From positions 11,312,501-11,376,500 of the forward strand of contig NC_134963.1 of the NCBI RefSeq assembly GCF_965638725.1: a DNA stretch of 64,000 nt, in the 5' to 3' direction. Position numbers and translations under genes: made by a program. Below the pieces are notes generated by a model. That model saw only the letters and a list, made by a program, of their open reading frames with translations. It was not told the DNA's origin and searched no databases. Origin of the DNA: Aptenodytes patagonicus. Taxonomy: Eukaryota; Chordata; Aves; Sphenisciformes; Spheniscidae. Positions 1-12,179 of this stretch are shown in pieces. Each line of letters begins with the position of its first letter. The stretch's first letter is position 1.

Positions 1-1140
1 CCCCTTTCAAGGACACTGCAAACAGTTCAGTTACTGGTTTAAAAAGAAAAAAAAAAAATTTGAGATACAGTTGTCTTGAAGAGGGCTTTGCATCATATCC
101 TACTGGCCTATGTAAAACTACCCCCAGTGAAGAGAAGAGCCATTAGACAGCTCTTGAGCACGGGCCTGATGGAACTGCCGGTCTCCAAAGGTGAGGGCTG
201 TGCCCTTCTTGCCTCTGAACTGGCACAACTAATGGTTCTGTCTTGCTGCACAAGCAGCTGTATCTGCAAATGCATAAACACCTGTCCAGTGCCTATAGCA
301 GAAGTGTGTTTGAAGAGCTGCTCTGGGCTGAAGTGACTGCAACTTTTAAATAAATACTATATATATTTTTAAAACGGTGTCTAATAACGATTCCTGTGTA
401 CAGGGATGGAGATAGCGTTGAAGGGGATTTTTCACTTCTATAGTCTTGTGCCTTTCTTGTAACTTTCTTGCCTACGTTTCCTTCCAACATTCACTACCAG
501 TGGTAACAGCATATTAAGTGTTAGGGTGGTATTAATGCAGACTAAAATGTCCGATGTCTAATATGAATATACTGGAGTCAGCTAGTATCACTACAAGCCA
601 TAAATCTGTATTTGACACATGCCACTGATATTTTTAGCTGCCCCTGACAGAAGGCTTAGAGCTACCACGTAGCTGCAGCTGCAGCTACCCTCCAAGACCT
701 TCAGCAGGAAACGCCCCAGCTTTGGCTTAGTATTTTGTAAAACAAAATAAATGTACACCGGCATTAGCAATACATTATCGGAGCAAAATGAAGGGCTGGG
801 AATCTTGGAGGGATGGGTGTCAGGAGGGGTGGTCGCATCTTGTAAAGACAGGAGCAACGTGGGGTGGTTTTATAGCAGTGAAGTAGCATGTGTCTTCCTA
901 CCGTGTGACTGCTTTCTCTCTCTCAAGCAGTTTTTGCATAGCACAGGTGCCTGGGCTGGTGTCAGAGCAGCAGAAATGGAAAGTCCTCTTAGGCGAGAGC
1001 TGTGAGCCCCCATGAGCAAAGCAAGGGTCTACCTCTTGTGCACCTGCGTCCCATCAGCCTAGCTTTGGCTTTCCTTATTAAGCAATTAAGGGCAGTTATT
1101 AAGACAAGCCCGAGTTCAAATAGGAGGTGGCAGAGCCTGG
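1..1140. other. Upstream non-genic sequence
   Basis: I recognise no gene here. An AATAAA hexamer at 349-354 could be the end of a transcript arriving from the left, but no matching coding exon is visible in the window. The open frames are short and lack family resemblance. GC content rises from about 1090 into the CpG island of the first GST gene. Confidence 0.5.
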
Positions 1141-1760
1141 TTGGAACTTTGCCCCGGAAAGCTGCCATCGCCCCCCTCCGTCGAAAGAGCCAGGCACAGC
1201 TCCGGCCGCCCCTCAGCTCCGCGGCCCGAGCGGTCCTGCTTCGAGCGACGGTCCCCCTCGGCTGAAGGCCCGCGCCCGCCGAAGCCGGTAACGCGGAGGG
1301 CGGGAGCCCCGGGACAGCCCCGGGCGGGGCGGCGGCTCCGGCGGGGGCTGCTGCGCTCCGCCCCCGCGGGCGGGCCCGGTGCTGCCCCGCCCGGGGAGCG
1401 CGGGGCTGGCGGGACGGGCGGCGGCAGGATGGGGCTGGAGCTGTACCTGGACCTGCTCTCGCAGCCCTGCCGGGCGCTCTACATCTTCGCCCGGAGCAAC
1501 AACATCCCCTTCGAGTTCAAGCAGGTGGAGCTGATGAAGGGTGAGCGGGGCCGGGGGGCCCAGGGGGTGGCAGGGGCTTGGGGCGGGGGGGGGGGGTGGG
1601 TCCTGCGCGCCCCGGTGACCCCCAGCCCCTGGGTCAGCAGGGCGCCCAGTGCTCCCCCCGGTGCTGCGCACAGCCTGGCTGGGGCCCCGGGCTCCCCTCG
1701 CCGCTCCCGGACGAGCTGCTCGTTAGCAGCCCGCCCCCTCGCAGAGCCGCGCCGTGGGTG
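1140..1760 (+). promoter_or_regulatory. CpG-island promoter of the first theta GST
   Basis: GC- and CpG-dense block surrounding the first coding exon. Sp1-type GC boxes are visible at about 1321-1332 (GGGCGGGG core) and 1356-1368 (CCGCCCCC). No TATA box is evident just upstream. The ATG at 1429 has a strong start context (A at -3, G at +4). The exact transcription start cannot be read from sequence alone. The island continues into the start of intron 1, which is unusually rich in G runs. Confidence 0.75.
1429..1540 (+). CDS. GSTT1L: GSTT1-like exon 1
   Basis: Codes residues 1-37 plus the first base of codon 38 and includes catalytic Ser11. The donor is G|GTGAGC. About 91% identical to exon 1 of the second GST copy. 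Confidence 0.95.
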
Positions 1761-4700
1761 GGCCCGGGTTCCTCAATCATCACCGTCAGTGCGAGGTGCT
1801 GCGGGAGGGTGGGGTGGCCCTGCAGCTGCGGAAGGCTCCTGATGTCAAGACGAAAACAGGACCTAATTTTCTAAAGAAACCCTGATTTTTAAGTAGCGGT
1901 CTCGGTGCATGTGCCCCTCTGCAACAAATACGACTCTCCAAAGGCGTGTGGTATCTGTTATATCGGCCCCACCCCAGCAGAAAATGGGGCTCTGAAAAAA
2001 GGAATGCTTTTCTGAGAAGAAGCGCTCAGGATGTGCCAGGTCTGAGGCTGTTCCCCGTTTAGATGGGAAACAAAAAGCAAGAGAGATGGGATGTTCGCGG
2101 GTGGGCGAGGACAGCCAAGGTGTGCGGTTCTTGCTCTCTAATTCAACTTCCTTAGAAAACTTTGCGCTCCGGTAAGCAGCAGCGGCTGCCACAGAGCAGC
2201 TTTTCTCCCCTTAGCAGGGGTTAACAGCCCTTTGGGAAGGATCCTCATGCACGGACCTTGCTGATGTCTCCCCATGTACAGGTAGGGTGGGACAGCCAGC
2301 CACCCTTTTGGGGGTTTCATCCGGTCAAGCTGTTTGTGGTCAAGTTATTTTGAGAGGGTTGAGGAGAGGCAGCGTATGCAAAGGAGCGAGACAGCGCAGC
2401 TGCCAGGGATCTGAACGCTGAGAAATGAAGAAGGGAAGATGGTTTAGTTTGTATTAAAACCAACTGATAATCGGTAGGAGCCTGTCCAGAAGGCATCATG
2501 TGTTTTCACCAAAGGATGCCTAAAGATCTGTATCTCCTTTCTTTGCAACTAGAGCTTGTAAAAACTATCCTTCAACCTTTCCAGAGCTCTGCTGGATTTA
2601 AAAATAATGTATTGGGCATAAAAATGCCTCGGCGAGTAATGCTTAAAAACAGTGAAAGATGAGACGGCTCCTGGGACTGACATTGATAAAGGAACAAAAG
2701 AGGCTCCAGCCTGTAACTCAAAGAAACCTCAGGCTGTTGTGGTTTAGTCTCTGGGCGTTCCCCTGCACACCTTAGCTGTGCCTTGATTGCACCTTACTGC
2801 GGCTTTCCTCTGACCTGGTAGGAAAAATTGTTGCTATTGTTTGTAGCTGGGGCCAGGCCCATCTAGTGTCCTTCCCCTTCTTTCCCAATAAATAAACTGT
2901 TGTGGTGAGACACTGGTGCAAAGGAGAGGAGACTGGCAGGCAAGCAAGGAGAGCATCAGGAAGAATGGAATAACTGAAATACAGGTATCAGGGAACCGAG
3001 AGGAAGGAAAGTGAATTAAATCACAGTTTCCCCGTGATCTGTGCCCCGTGGCATCAGCGTTTGCTTTTGGTCAGTGGATTTAAGATGGGTAATTTGGCTT
3101 ACGGGAATGCTAGAGGTGCGTCCCATTCCTGCAGTGTGTGCACCTCCCACGCCGTGGGGAAGCGCTCCTGGTACCTGCAGCTGGGTTAGCTGAGGATCCA
3201 GCTGCTCGGCAGATGGGTATGGGCGCACCGGCCCCCGAATGAGCACTCACTCGGGGATACGGTGCAGGCGACCTCGCTGCACTAGTACCCGTCGCTGCAT
3301 GGTATGCAAGGACCAGGTGAGGGAACGTATACTCAGATCTGAGTTGGCAGGATAAACGTGTCCCCCCAGAAAAGCTCTTGGGCCCCTGGTAGGGTAGGCC
3401 TGAAGAAAATGGGTAGAACGAGAACGGATAGAAATCACACGATGTTCCAGGGACACCTGAGGACCTGGAATCTGCACACCGTGTGTAGGAAATCCCAGTG
3501 TCTTTTTGAAAGGGGGTGGGGGAGACGGGCCGTGAGCCAAGTGACAAGGGGAATAGTCACAAATCAGGTTTGCCAAGTACTGGGAAAACTAAAACCAGAT
3601 GCCAGATATAACCAGATACCAGAGCATCTCCTCTGGCACAGAGATTCTCAGGTGACTCCCATAGCGGGACGTGGCACGGGGTTAGACGTTAGAGAAGCTT
3701 ATGAATACAGAGGTACACACATATGACTGAAGCCAGGGGCTGGAAAAGGCTGGCATGAACGAGTCACATAAAACAAGGCTTCTGGGACTGGGCTCAAATG
3801 TAATGAAGCACGCTGAGACCTCAGATGAACAGAGCGCCTTCTGCTGTCAGGTTCACTCTGCCTGCCTTTTGGGGTGGGGGGCCTAAAAGATAGCTTAAAA
3901 GCAAACTCGAATCCCTGTTTGCTCTGATAAAGGATACGCAAAACCCACAGAAAAAGTTGATTTATAGATTTGTAATAAAGTACCCATGGCTTTATATGGA
4001 ATCCTAGAAATTTATTTTCATCTGAGGACTAAAAAGAGAGTTGAATATAAATTACATTATCTTCCAGCAAAAAAAAAAAAAAATCCCTTGCTTTCTCACT
4101 GTCCTTGTGGTTCATGTTTCTGATACCAAGATCCTTTTCCTCCAAGGCGCTCGGTGTTCGCTCTGGGTTTGTACAGCACAGGTATCTCCAGGCACAACCT
4201 TAGAGCTGACAGAGCCCCGAGTTGACGGGCGCCGTTGGTATGAAAGGACTCTTAACCATTCTGACCTTCGTTGAGAGGTTGTTCTGGTATGCAGGCAATA
4301 AGCAAGTAAGCTGACATCATAGGGCAAACCCCGTATTCACCCTGCGGCACTTTTTGATTGCTTATAAACTTAAACAAGACTGTATTTGTATAATCAAAAC
4401 CAGGAACTTGAGGCCAGATGGTCCCCACAGGCTCCTCAGGTGTTTGCAGACAGATCCTGAGCATCACTGCCAAGTAAAACTTCTCATTTCCCTCTTCAGG
4501 GCAGCACAGGACGGAGGAATTCCGGAAGGTGAACGTCCTGATGAAGGTGCCCGCGCTAAGGGATGGTTCTTTCACTTTAGCAGAGAGGTGAGGCTCAAAT
4601 AAGCTCAAACCCCTCCTGCAGTATTGTTTATCCTAATGCTTGGATTCTGCCAGTGCACTGTTTGGTCTCTACTGGGACTCCAGCCCAGGTACTTGTTCGC

Positions 4701-6942
4701 CTCCTTCCTATCTGTTCCACTTGTACATAAAATAAACCTATGTTTCAAGAGAAGCTTTCTCATGTAAGCAACTCAAACAGCGTTGCTCATGGAAAAATCT
4801 GTGAGCTGCTGCTTGGAGCTAGTTTGCATGTAGGCAACGTTTCTAAGCCAAAATACCTGTCCATGTGTCCTCCTGCTCTCTGCCTTCAGCTGGAGGCTGT
4901 AGGTCAGCGCAGTAAATCTGACGCAAGGCACCCGCTGCTGGATGGCCAGGCAATACAAAGCTCTGATTTGGTATAAACTCATTCTGTAGCTCATATTGGC
5001 TCAAAAAATGTTGATGGGGTAACTGTACCAGCAGGCCACGTCTGTCTCGCTGGGCTGATGAATCAGATAATTGCCGTCCACAAGCAGCCGGTCAAGCCAG
5101 CACAAACTCTCTAATGTGCTGTGCCTAGCTGACAATTGTGTGTCCTGCACTTCTGCCTGACTCAGATCAGGTTTGTATTGCTGCTGGTCCAGCAGTGCAA
5201 AATTTGGGGAAAGAAGAAAGGATGAGGTGCTTTAATCTCAGCTGATCAGCTCACCGGTCTGCCTTGCTCTCTGGGCAGCATTGCAATCCTCCTGTACCTG
5301 GCCCGAAAATTCAAGACTCCTGATCACTGGTACCCATCTGACCTGCAGAAGAGGGCTAGGGTTGATGAGTACCTGTCGTGGCAGCACGTCAACATTCGTG
5401 GGAAGGGGAGCAAGCTGTTCTTAACTAAGGTAAGACCATTATATACTAAAAACTAAGTGCTAAGAGCTGCGAGTGCAATGGCCCAGGAAGTACCTCCTGT
5501 GTGCAGGGCCCTTCTAAGCAAATGAACAAGCCAGGTGACAGATAGGAACAAAACTAGATCTGGAATTGACTTGCCTGCTCAGCCGACGCTAACTGAAGAG
5601 GCCCGAATACTTCATGCTGCAGCCACAGCTCTGTGCGTGCATTGAGATCCAGAGCAAATTCGTCCTGGGTGAGCAGCTAACACCAGACACAGCTCACTGC
5701 CTTCTGCCCAGCTTCATGGAAAGAACGAACCTCCCATTGGAAAACAAAATGCAGCTGCTTGCAGATGATGCAGCCTTCCCTTGAGAGGAGACTCTCGTGG
5801 TTGAAATTTCAGACTTTGTAGGGAGGGGGCAAGGACAGGCAGGAATTAATGACTGACATTAATGTTAATCTGCCAAAGGAGATCAGCAGTACCAGTTGTT
5901 CTCGTGCATGGCTGGTGAGGGATCCTTAGAAGAAGGCAGGGGGAGGGTGTGGACTAAGTTTGGAGGGAAATACGTAAAAAGCAACTTGTTTCTTCTCCCT
6001 GCCAGGTGCTGCTGCCTCTCCTCACAGGCCAGCCACTTCCTCCAGAGAAACTGGAAGGTGTTACTGAAGAGCTGAATGTTGTCCTGAAGCAGTTTGAGGA
6101 GAAGTTCTTGCAGGACAAGCCCTTCATCGCAGGCAGCGAGATCTCCCTGGCAGACCTTGTAGCACTGGTGGAGCTCATGCAGGTGAGCATCAACCCCAAT
6201 GCTGTTGGATATGCAAGCTGGGTTGCGGGCAGGCCAGGCCAAGGTGTGGCTGCAGCACCACCACCTCCTTAATGGCAGACCTTTCTCCCTGCAGTTTATT
6301 CCTTAGTGGAGTTAAATCTTGTTCCTTTTTGACTTTGACCATAACTGAGTTTTCCAGGGAACACCTACTTTGAGACAGTTCTCTCTATAGAAGTATGGAC
6401 AAAATTCCTCAGAAAAAAGATAAATTACATACTAGGCAGAGAAAGTACAGATATTTGGGAGAGATGTGTTGGTGTGCGTGGACCTCTGCGTTCTGCATTA
6501 GACAGTTCTTGGGTTAGCCGTGGCGGTGCTCTTTGGCTGCACATCCCAGGGGACAGCAGCTGCTGAGGATGACAACACTTGCTTCCTACTAGCTAAGAAC
6601 CGGAGGTGAACTCCACCTAATGTGACGACTGTCTGCTGCCTTGAGCCAAAAGCATATCCGTGCTTCATTCTGGTCCCATCCCTGGTAAATGCGTTGTTTG
6701 ACTCACTCCCGGGTTCTCTTGCGCTCTCTCTGCAGCCCGTCGGTGCTGGCTATGACCTCTTTGAGGAGAGGCCGAAGTTAGCAGAGTGGCGCAGGCGGGT
6801 GGAAGAAGCGGTGGGGAAGCAGCTCTTCCAGAAAGCCCATGAAGGGATCTTGAACGCCAAGAACTTGACCGCTGATAAGATTGCGCCCGAACTGCTGGAG
6901 CATTTCAAGCACCAGCTCCTAAAGCAGGCCAGCCAGAATTAG
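1429..6942 (+). CDS. GSTT1L: Theta-class glutathione S-transferase, GSTT1-like, 244 aa, five exons
   Basis: Cytosolic theta-class GST, which conjugates reduced glutathione to electrophiles such as small halogenated compounds. Coding exons are 1429-1540, 4500-4587, 5279-5429, 6006-6182 and 6736-6942, joined by GT-AG introns. The first four coding exon lengths (112, 88, 151, 177 nt) follow the vertebrate GSTT1 plan. The thioredoxin-like N-domain (about residues 2-78) has the theta catalytic serine Ser11 in the motif LLSQPCR. It keeps the usual glutathione contacts His40 (GQH), Val54-Pro55 and Glu66-Ser67. The helical C-domain (about 88-230) has the SLADLVA folding motif in exon 4 and ELMQPVGAG across the exon 4/5 junction. 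At 244 aa it is close to human GSTT1 (240 aa). Residue 115, Trp in human GSTT1, is Leu here. By its GQH and ES motifs it is more canonical than the second copy. The symbol follows the chicken two-gene naming, which I am less sure of than of the family. Confidence 0.93.
1541..4499 (+). other. GSTT1-like intron 1
   Basis: Intron of 2959 nt. The first 60 nt after the donor are packed with G runs, including an uninterrupted run near 1585-1596. From about 3100 to 3580 there is a CpG-rich patch with overlapping open frames on the minus strand but no recognisable protein (see findings). No other gene or clear repeat was recognised. Confidence 0.7.
4500..4587 (+). CDS. GSTT1L: GSTT1-like exon 2
   Basis: 88 nt, acceptor TTCAG, donor AG|GTGAGG. 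Codes G38 to the first two bases of S67, including GQH and KVPALRDG, which form the glutathione-binding side of the N-domain. Confidence 0.95.
5279..5429 (+). CDS. GSTT1L: GSTT1-like exon 3
   Basis: 151 nt ending in phase 0 at Lys117. Contains [11 protein letters not shown], then the linker [10 protein letters not shown] that joins the two GST domains, then DEYLSWQH with Arg107. The donor is AAG|GTAAGA. Confidence 0.95.
6006..6182 (+). CDS. GSTT1L: GSTT1-like exon 4
   Basis: 177 nt, residues 118-176, in phase 0 at both ends. Carries the C-domain core with [16 protein letters not shown]. Confidence 0.95.
6736..6942 (+). CDS. GSTT1L: GSTT1-like exon 5 and stop
   Basis: 207 nt with TAG at 6940-6942, residues 177-244. 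Acceptor CTGCAG. Contains the conserved PVGAG and [11 protein letters not shown] segments of the C-terminal helices. Confidence 0.95.
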   Translation, partial: PVGAGYDLFEERPKLAEWRRRVEEAVGKQLFQKAHEGILNAKNLTADKIAPELLEHFKHQLLKQASQN

Positions 6943-7589
6943 GGGGTTGTACCCTAAGTAAAATGGATTATTTTGTGCAGGCTTTTTGTAGTATTTCAGC
7001 ATTTCTTCTAAAAATCATACAGAAACACCATTCCACAAAATGCACTTCAATCACAGCCTTTCTTCAACTTAGAAGGGAAGAAAACTACATCTTAAACAGA
7101 CTGCAGTGAGCTGCTTTCCCCTCTTGTCCACTAGTTATGTGAGCTGTAGCCCTATAGGCTTTTCTTTCTTGCTCCACCACCACTGGATCTGCTTGAGGAC
7201 AGAGGTGATTCAGTCCACGTGGGAACTGGGGCCAGTCAGAACTGCCCTTTCCGTCCCTGTTTTGAGTTTTCCAGGTCACAGCACCACAGAAGGGGCAAAG
7301 GTTTCCTGAGGGTGTGGCAGAGCAGATATGTCTGAAACAAGGAAAAGATCATTGAAAATGGCTTTCACTTTGCAACACGCTCAGTTGGAAGATTTTTGCT
7401 CTTTAGTAAAGAGATGGGTCAGGACCCAGCCCTTGGTGGGGACCCTGCCAGGACCCTTAGAGCACCTGGCCACTAGAGGCTGCTGCATCACCTGTGGGAG
7501 CAAAGGGACACAGCACCTAGGAGCAGAGGGGCTGTGCAGGTACCCAAGTGAGGCCTCCAGCTTCTGGGAAGGATGGGGTTAGTCCCATG

Positions 7590-7595
7590 AATAAA
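7590..7595 (+). terminator. Candidate polyadenylation signal, first GST
   Basis: AATAAA about 650 nt after the stop codon, the first such hexamer downstream. The flanking sequence has only a modest GT-rich region, so use is uncertain. Confidence 0.4.
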
Positions 7596-9189
7596 GATCC
7601 TCAACCGTAGACTCATGCCATGCTCTACAAAGAACAGCCTGCACAGCTGAGAAAAGCTGCTTTTCTAGGTGAAGCTGCTGCCAACCACACGGTCTCCCTC
7701 TGCAAACCATATCGGTGCTCTTGTCCTTTCCCCAGAGCAGCTTTGTCAGCTCGACGGAAGCCATTCAAGCCAGGCTCTCTCCACTGAGGAGTGCTGCCGT
7801 GGCTGGGCCAGCATTGGTGGCAGAGGGAGCTGTGCTGGCCAGCCCCGGGGTGAGCGGAGTGCACAGTATGTGAGCTGAGTAACGCCTCAAATACAGTTAA
7901 TGTTCCACTACTCTTCTGTCACATCAGATTCTCCAGTAAAGTTAATGGTTACACTTGCCACGTGTTGTAGCTCTGTTTGGGTTTGTAATCAGGATTTGGA
8001 AGGAAGTGGCCACAGGTTCATCCTCCCCACCTGTGCAGCACTCTTCCCAACCTCTCGCCTGTGTCCCTTTGTACCCCTCCTGCCTTCCTGTCCCTGTGAA
8101 CTTCCATTTCCAGGTGCGAGCCATGAGGAGGGTGCCAGTTTGCAGAACTGTGTTTTTCCCTCCTTGTTAAGCTCTGGTTGTATCTGGAAGTCTGTTTGTC
8201 TCTGCTGGCTGGTTACACCATACAGAGAGACGGCTGCGTAGTAACGCTGGGTGTGAGACGTCAGTCATCTTAACGCAAGTCAAGTGACTACAGTGCTCAG
8301 AAAAGGTGAAAGTAGCTGCTCAAACCAGTCTCACGCATCCTTTCAGCTGGACGTACTGGTTTTGGAGAATGAGCCAGCTGCCTTTTCTGTGTTTGTTTCC
8401 TGAGTAAACCTGCCCTTTAGTTCAAAAGGGCACCATGAACCACAGCTTGCAATGCACGTCCCTGTGGACTGAGCTAAAGCAGCCAAGCAGGCCAGTCCCT
8501 TTTACTTTCCGTTCCTCCAACCTGCAGGAAATCAAATGTCAGCGGTGAAAAAGCAGATTTGCCCCAAAACTCCTTCCGTTTCAGTGCTGACGCAGGCAGA
8601 GGATATTTGTCTTCTTACCTGATTTTTTTATTGTTAAGTTTGCTCAGGAGAGCCTATTGCACTCCAGTCGGCAAAACCGGTGACAGCAGCTTTCTTCTCG
8701 CCCCGAGAGTGCTTGCATGGTTGGTGCCTGAGCAGCAACCCCTGTAGGTGCTGCACTGCTGCTCTGCTGTAGCAGCTTGCCTGCAGTGCTAAGACTAAAG
8801 AAAATGGCCTGTTTACACTGTACCGCTAACCACTTCCTTTCCTCTGTAGCCTGCAGCTTACCACAGCCACCAGCTGGGCTTCTGCGTACCACTGGAATAA
8901 AACTGGTTCTTCTTTGCTACCTCACCGTGGCTGCCCAAACTCGCTGCGCTCTCTCCTGTTAGCACGTTGTACTTTGCCTAACTTCCAGATTCCTGACCTC
9001 CAACTTCTCCCTTTTTTGTAGAGAGCAAACCTCCTCCTACCAGCACAACAAATTCCTCACGCAGCTTCTGTTCAAGTAGAAGCAGAGCAGAGAAGCCATC
9101 AAAACCAAGAGCCTTAATCTATAGAGTGCTAATCTTGATAGACCTCAAAATGGGCTTGGTAGCAGAGCCCTTCTTGATACACATCTCCC

Positions 9190-9780
9190 TGCAGAATCTC
9201 AAGATAGGGCTGCTGTGCATGCAAAATCATTGCATGAGCCAAAGCAAATAAAGTGTCTTTTTTTTTTTTCCTTATTTATGATACTTGCAGTGCAAGAGCT
9301 TCATGTAAGAGAGTCTTGAGCCAATTCTCTGCTTGTTTGAATAAGGCACAAGCTCCTTAAATGTCACCCATTGTGTGCTCTTGCAAGGATGGCTGCCTTC
9401 AAAAACAAGTTGGAACTACGTTCGGAGCTCGTTGCCTGGTGCTCCTCCGCTGCCAGTGTCACAAAGGATAAACACACAGATCGGCTACCACTCCACTCCA
9501 GCACGGTTGTGGTGACAGGAGGAGATTTTAAATTGTTTTTCCCATAGTCTCCTCTGTCTGCTCTAAGCCCATCTGAACTGTAGGTTCACTCTCCCAATGA
9601 AGCTGTGTGTGCAGTGACCAGTGGCATTTTGGGCCCTTCTATGCCTGCAGGACAAAGCACCTCCCCAGAGCAACTCCTTGGATTAGAGCTGCTCAACAGA
9701 TAAATCTGCCTTGCTGGTTTTTTCGCTCTAAGTCGTACAGATAAGGCATTTCATCCTTGTACTTTGCCTTTTGCTGTCTC
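9190..9780. repeat. Duplicated non-coding segment, copy 1
   Basis: Shares ordered blocks with 14400-15000. Examples are ATGAGCCAAAGCA at 9234 and 14452, CTCTTGCAA at about 9378 and 14529, a stretch at 9602-9685 against 14821-14905 that includes CCCAGAGCAACTCCTTG, and CCTTGTACTTTGCCT at about 9753 and 14970. The overall offset is about 5.2 kb with small indels between blocks. Origin unknown: either a local duplication or two copies of an old dispersed repeat. Confidence 0.7.
9247..9252 (+). terminator. Alternative candidate polyadenylation signal
   Basis: AATAAA followed at once by GTGTC and a run of T, a good downstream element. It would give the first GST a 3' UTR of about 2.3 kb. It lies inside the duplicated segment; the homologous site near 14466 reads CATAAG and would not work. 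Confidence 0.3.
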
Positions 9781-12156
9781 TCCACCTCCCCCATTTTGTT
9801 CATTTGTGTCATTTGATCTTGGCTGATTCCAGCTCCTAGACTGAGAGCCCCAAGAGCCGCCTGCCAAAACCCAACAGGTTGTGCAAGTGTTTTGCCTGCC
9901 GCAGTGCAAGGACTGTTCAGTGTCTGCTCCCCTTTCACCTGACTATGGAGAGGGGTTACACCTCCAGTGACAGTTTAATGTTTAATTACTGTTAAAGACA
10001 GTTTAATTGCTGTTCTGATACAATTTCCTCAATTCTTGCCAGGGGCTATTTGGAAATAGGTGAGAACCTGTGATTTCTAGAGTAAAATGAAGCTGGGATA
10101 CACAAAATGGGAGGAATGTTTAAAAAACAGATACACATCCTGAGACATTTTCTAAACGATTAAGAAATAAACTGCAAAATTTACTGCATTTTTTATGTGT
10201 TGTTCCTGTTTCCAAAAAGCTGATAGACAAAAGTACACGGAGGAAAAACGGCCTCTGCGGTGATAGAGCCAAATGAAAATACAGTGCTAGGAGCACTAGC
10301 CTAGAGCTAGGAATAATGCAACCAAATGACATATAACACGACCACATAAAAATATTTCTTTGGTTGTGTGGGCTGTGCAGTGCAGTCAGCAAACTGGAGA
10401 AAAACTTAAGGAAGGAACATTTCCAGGAGGCACGTGAAAAGATCTCTGAAGTCCAGATAGGACTAATGGATCAACTGAACCATAAATAAAGGAGGAAAGC
10501 TGCTACTCTTGCTACCCACCGCTGAGATCAATGAACTCTTAGTGATATCTCAGAGCAGGGACATGCAACCATTTTGAAGCAGAAACACTTCTCAGACTGT
10601 TACCTGTGCAGAGCCACATTCACACTCCTTTTCCCCACTCCCTTAACATTTAAGATTTCTTTGCACTGAAGGAGCTTGACATGAACTCAAGCACCTGCCA
10701 CGATACTCTACGAGCCTTCATCTCTGGTGTGTTGGTGCTGCGTGCAGGTGCTCTAGAGGCTAAACTGTACCGCAGGGGAGCTGAAGTGCGTGTGTAGACA
10801 GCCCCTCTCCCTATTCTGGCCAAGAAACTAAAAAAATCTTGTCATGCAATTTCTAAATCTGAACAGTGACTCTGAAAATAGGTGTGTGGTGCAGCAAACT
10901 CAATACTTCATGTTGAGATGCAGCTTGTTTACCAGACTCTGGCAGACTGACCAGTCTAACAGTAATCCCCGTTCCTAAGGAGTTCTCAGAGCAGAAGTCT
11001 TGGCAAAGTGGTATAAAAGGAAGCACCTGAAAGTGTTCCCATTGGTAATTTATCCAATCAACGAGCTCCTGGCTCAGTATCCAAGCCTTTTCACCACTCT
11101 TTGTAATGATCCTTTACACAAGTAAAAGAGCAACTAACCCTCCAGCTCCCTCTCCCTGAGGTTCCTGTGACTCTTTCCAAGGATTTGTGCGTGACGTACA
11201 AGCTCTCTGGCACAGCACTGATAAAAAGGTGTCAGCTGAGCCGAGGTGGGTTTGACTGGGGGTGACTTTGCTCCGAGTGGTTCAGCCACGCTATCTTTCA
11301 GAGTCCCAGAAGTCCCTGCACTCAACCAGCATGTCACCTTCCCCGAATCACACAGCTGTGAAACGCTGCGGGTTCCATGCAAGGGCTTGAATTTAGTCTG
11401 AACTTCTTTAGTTCTCCTCCGCTTGTGTGGAAATCTGAAATGACAAATACCAGGGAGAGAGAGGAAAGCCACCTGACTGTGAGTATGCAGAGGTAATGCC
11501 TGCAGAGAAGTCCTCCACGCTTCACTGCCATTCAGGCGTCACCTCGCAGCGCTGGGCAGAGACTATGTGACCAAAGAATTATCTCCTGAACTGAAAACCA
11601 TATTGAGATCTAGTGGTGCGAGATTAATGCTGGCTTAGAGATGTCGCGCAAGGGCCCCATTTGCAGCGTGACACGTTCCTGCAGGACCACATTATGAAAA
11701 TAAGCATTTACCTTGTGAGAGCCGTGGTGGGATGCTGCGGATGAGAGCACGCTCCCAAGCCCCTGTGGCATCAGCCAAGGCTGTGGAGGGGAACGACAGC
11801 CCCCGCTCCCTCAGCGCTTAGTACCAACCTCTCTTTTGAGGGTGGTAATTTACCATTACTCGTATGTTACCTTCTTTTCCCGAAGCTGGCCTATAGGCAC
11901 AGTGCCAGCCTTAGCGTGGCCAGGACTGCCTAACCTGGTGGGATGGGGAGCCCTGTGTGTCCCCCCAGACTCCAGCCGTGCCCTGCTGCCCCTGCCGCCG
12001 CCGGGGAAGGCTCTCCTGGGGTCCTCCGGCATTTTCCCGTCCTCGCCCCGCAGGAGACGTTTGCCCCGAGGCCCCCCAAGGCGCAGGCCCCGCGGCCCCC
12101 GCCTGCCCCTCGCACCAGGGGAGGCCGGAGCCCCGCTCCGCGCCCCGCGCAGCCGC

Positions 12157-12179
12157 CCGCCGCCGCCGCCGCCGCCGCC
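12157..12179. repeat. (CCG)n triplet run in GSTT1 promoter
   Basis: About seven and a half CCG units, about 190 nt upstream of the GSTT1 start codon, within the CpG island and probably 5' UTR or core promoter. Confidence 0.85.

Larger units (their letters stand above)
4588..6735 (+). other. GSTT1-like introns 2-4
   Basis: Three introns of 691, 576 and 553 nt (4588-5278, 5430-6005, 6183-6735), interrupted by exons 3 and 4. No repeats, RNA genes or additional coding sequence were recognised in them. Confidence 0.7.
6943..11955. other. Intergenic region between the two theta GST genes
   Basis: Begins with the 3' UTR of the first GST, whose end is not certain. Candidate AATAAA hexamers lie at 7590, 8896 and 9247. 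The stretch from about 9190 to 9780 is homologous to a segment in intron 2 of the next GST (about 14400-15000). No convincing gene or RNA was recognised; open frames here are short and lack known domains. Confidence 0.6.

Noticed and set aside
1-360. Last exon of an upstream gene (AATAAA at 349)
   Set aside because: The open frame at 76-336 starts at TTG and matches no protein I know; a lone hexamer is not enough.
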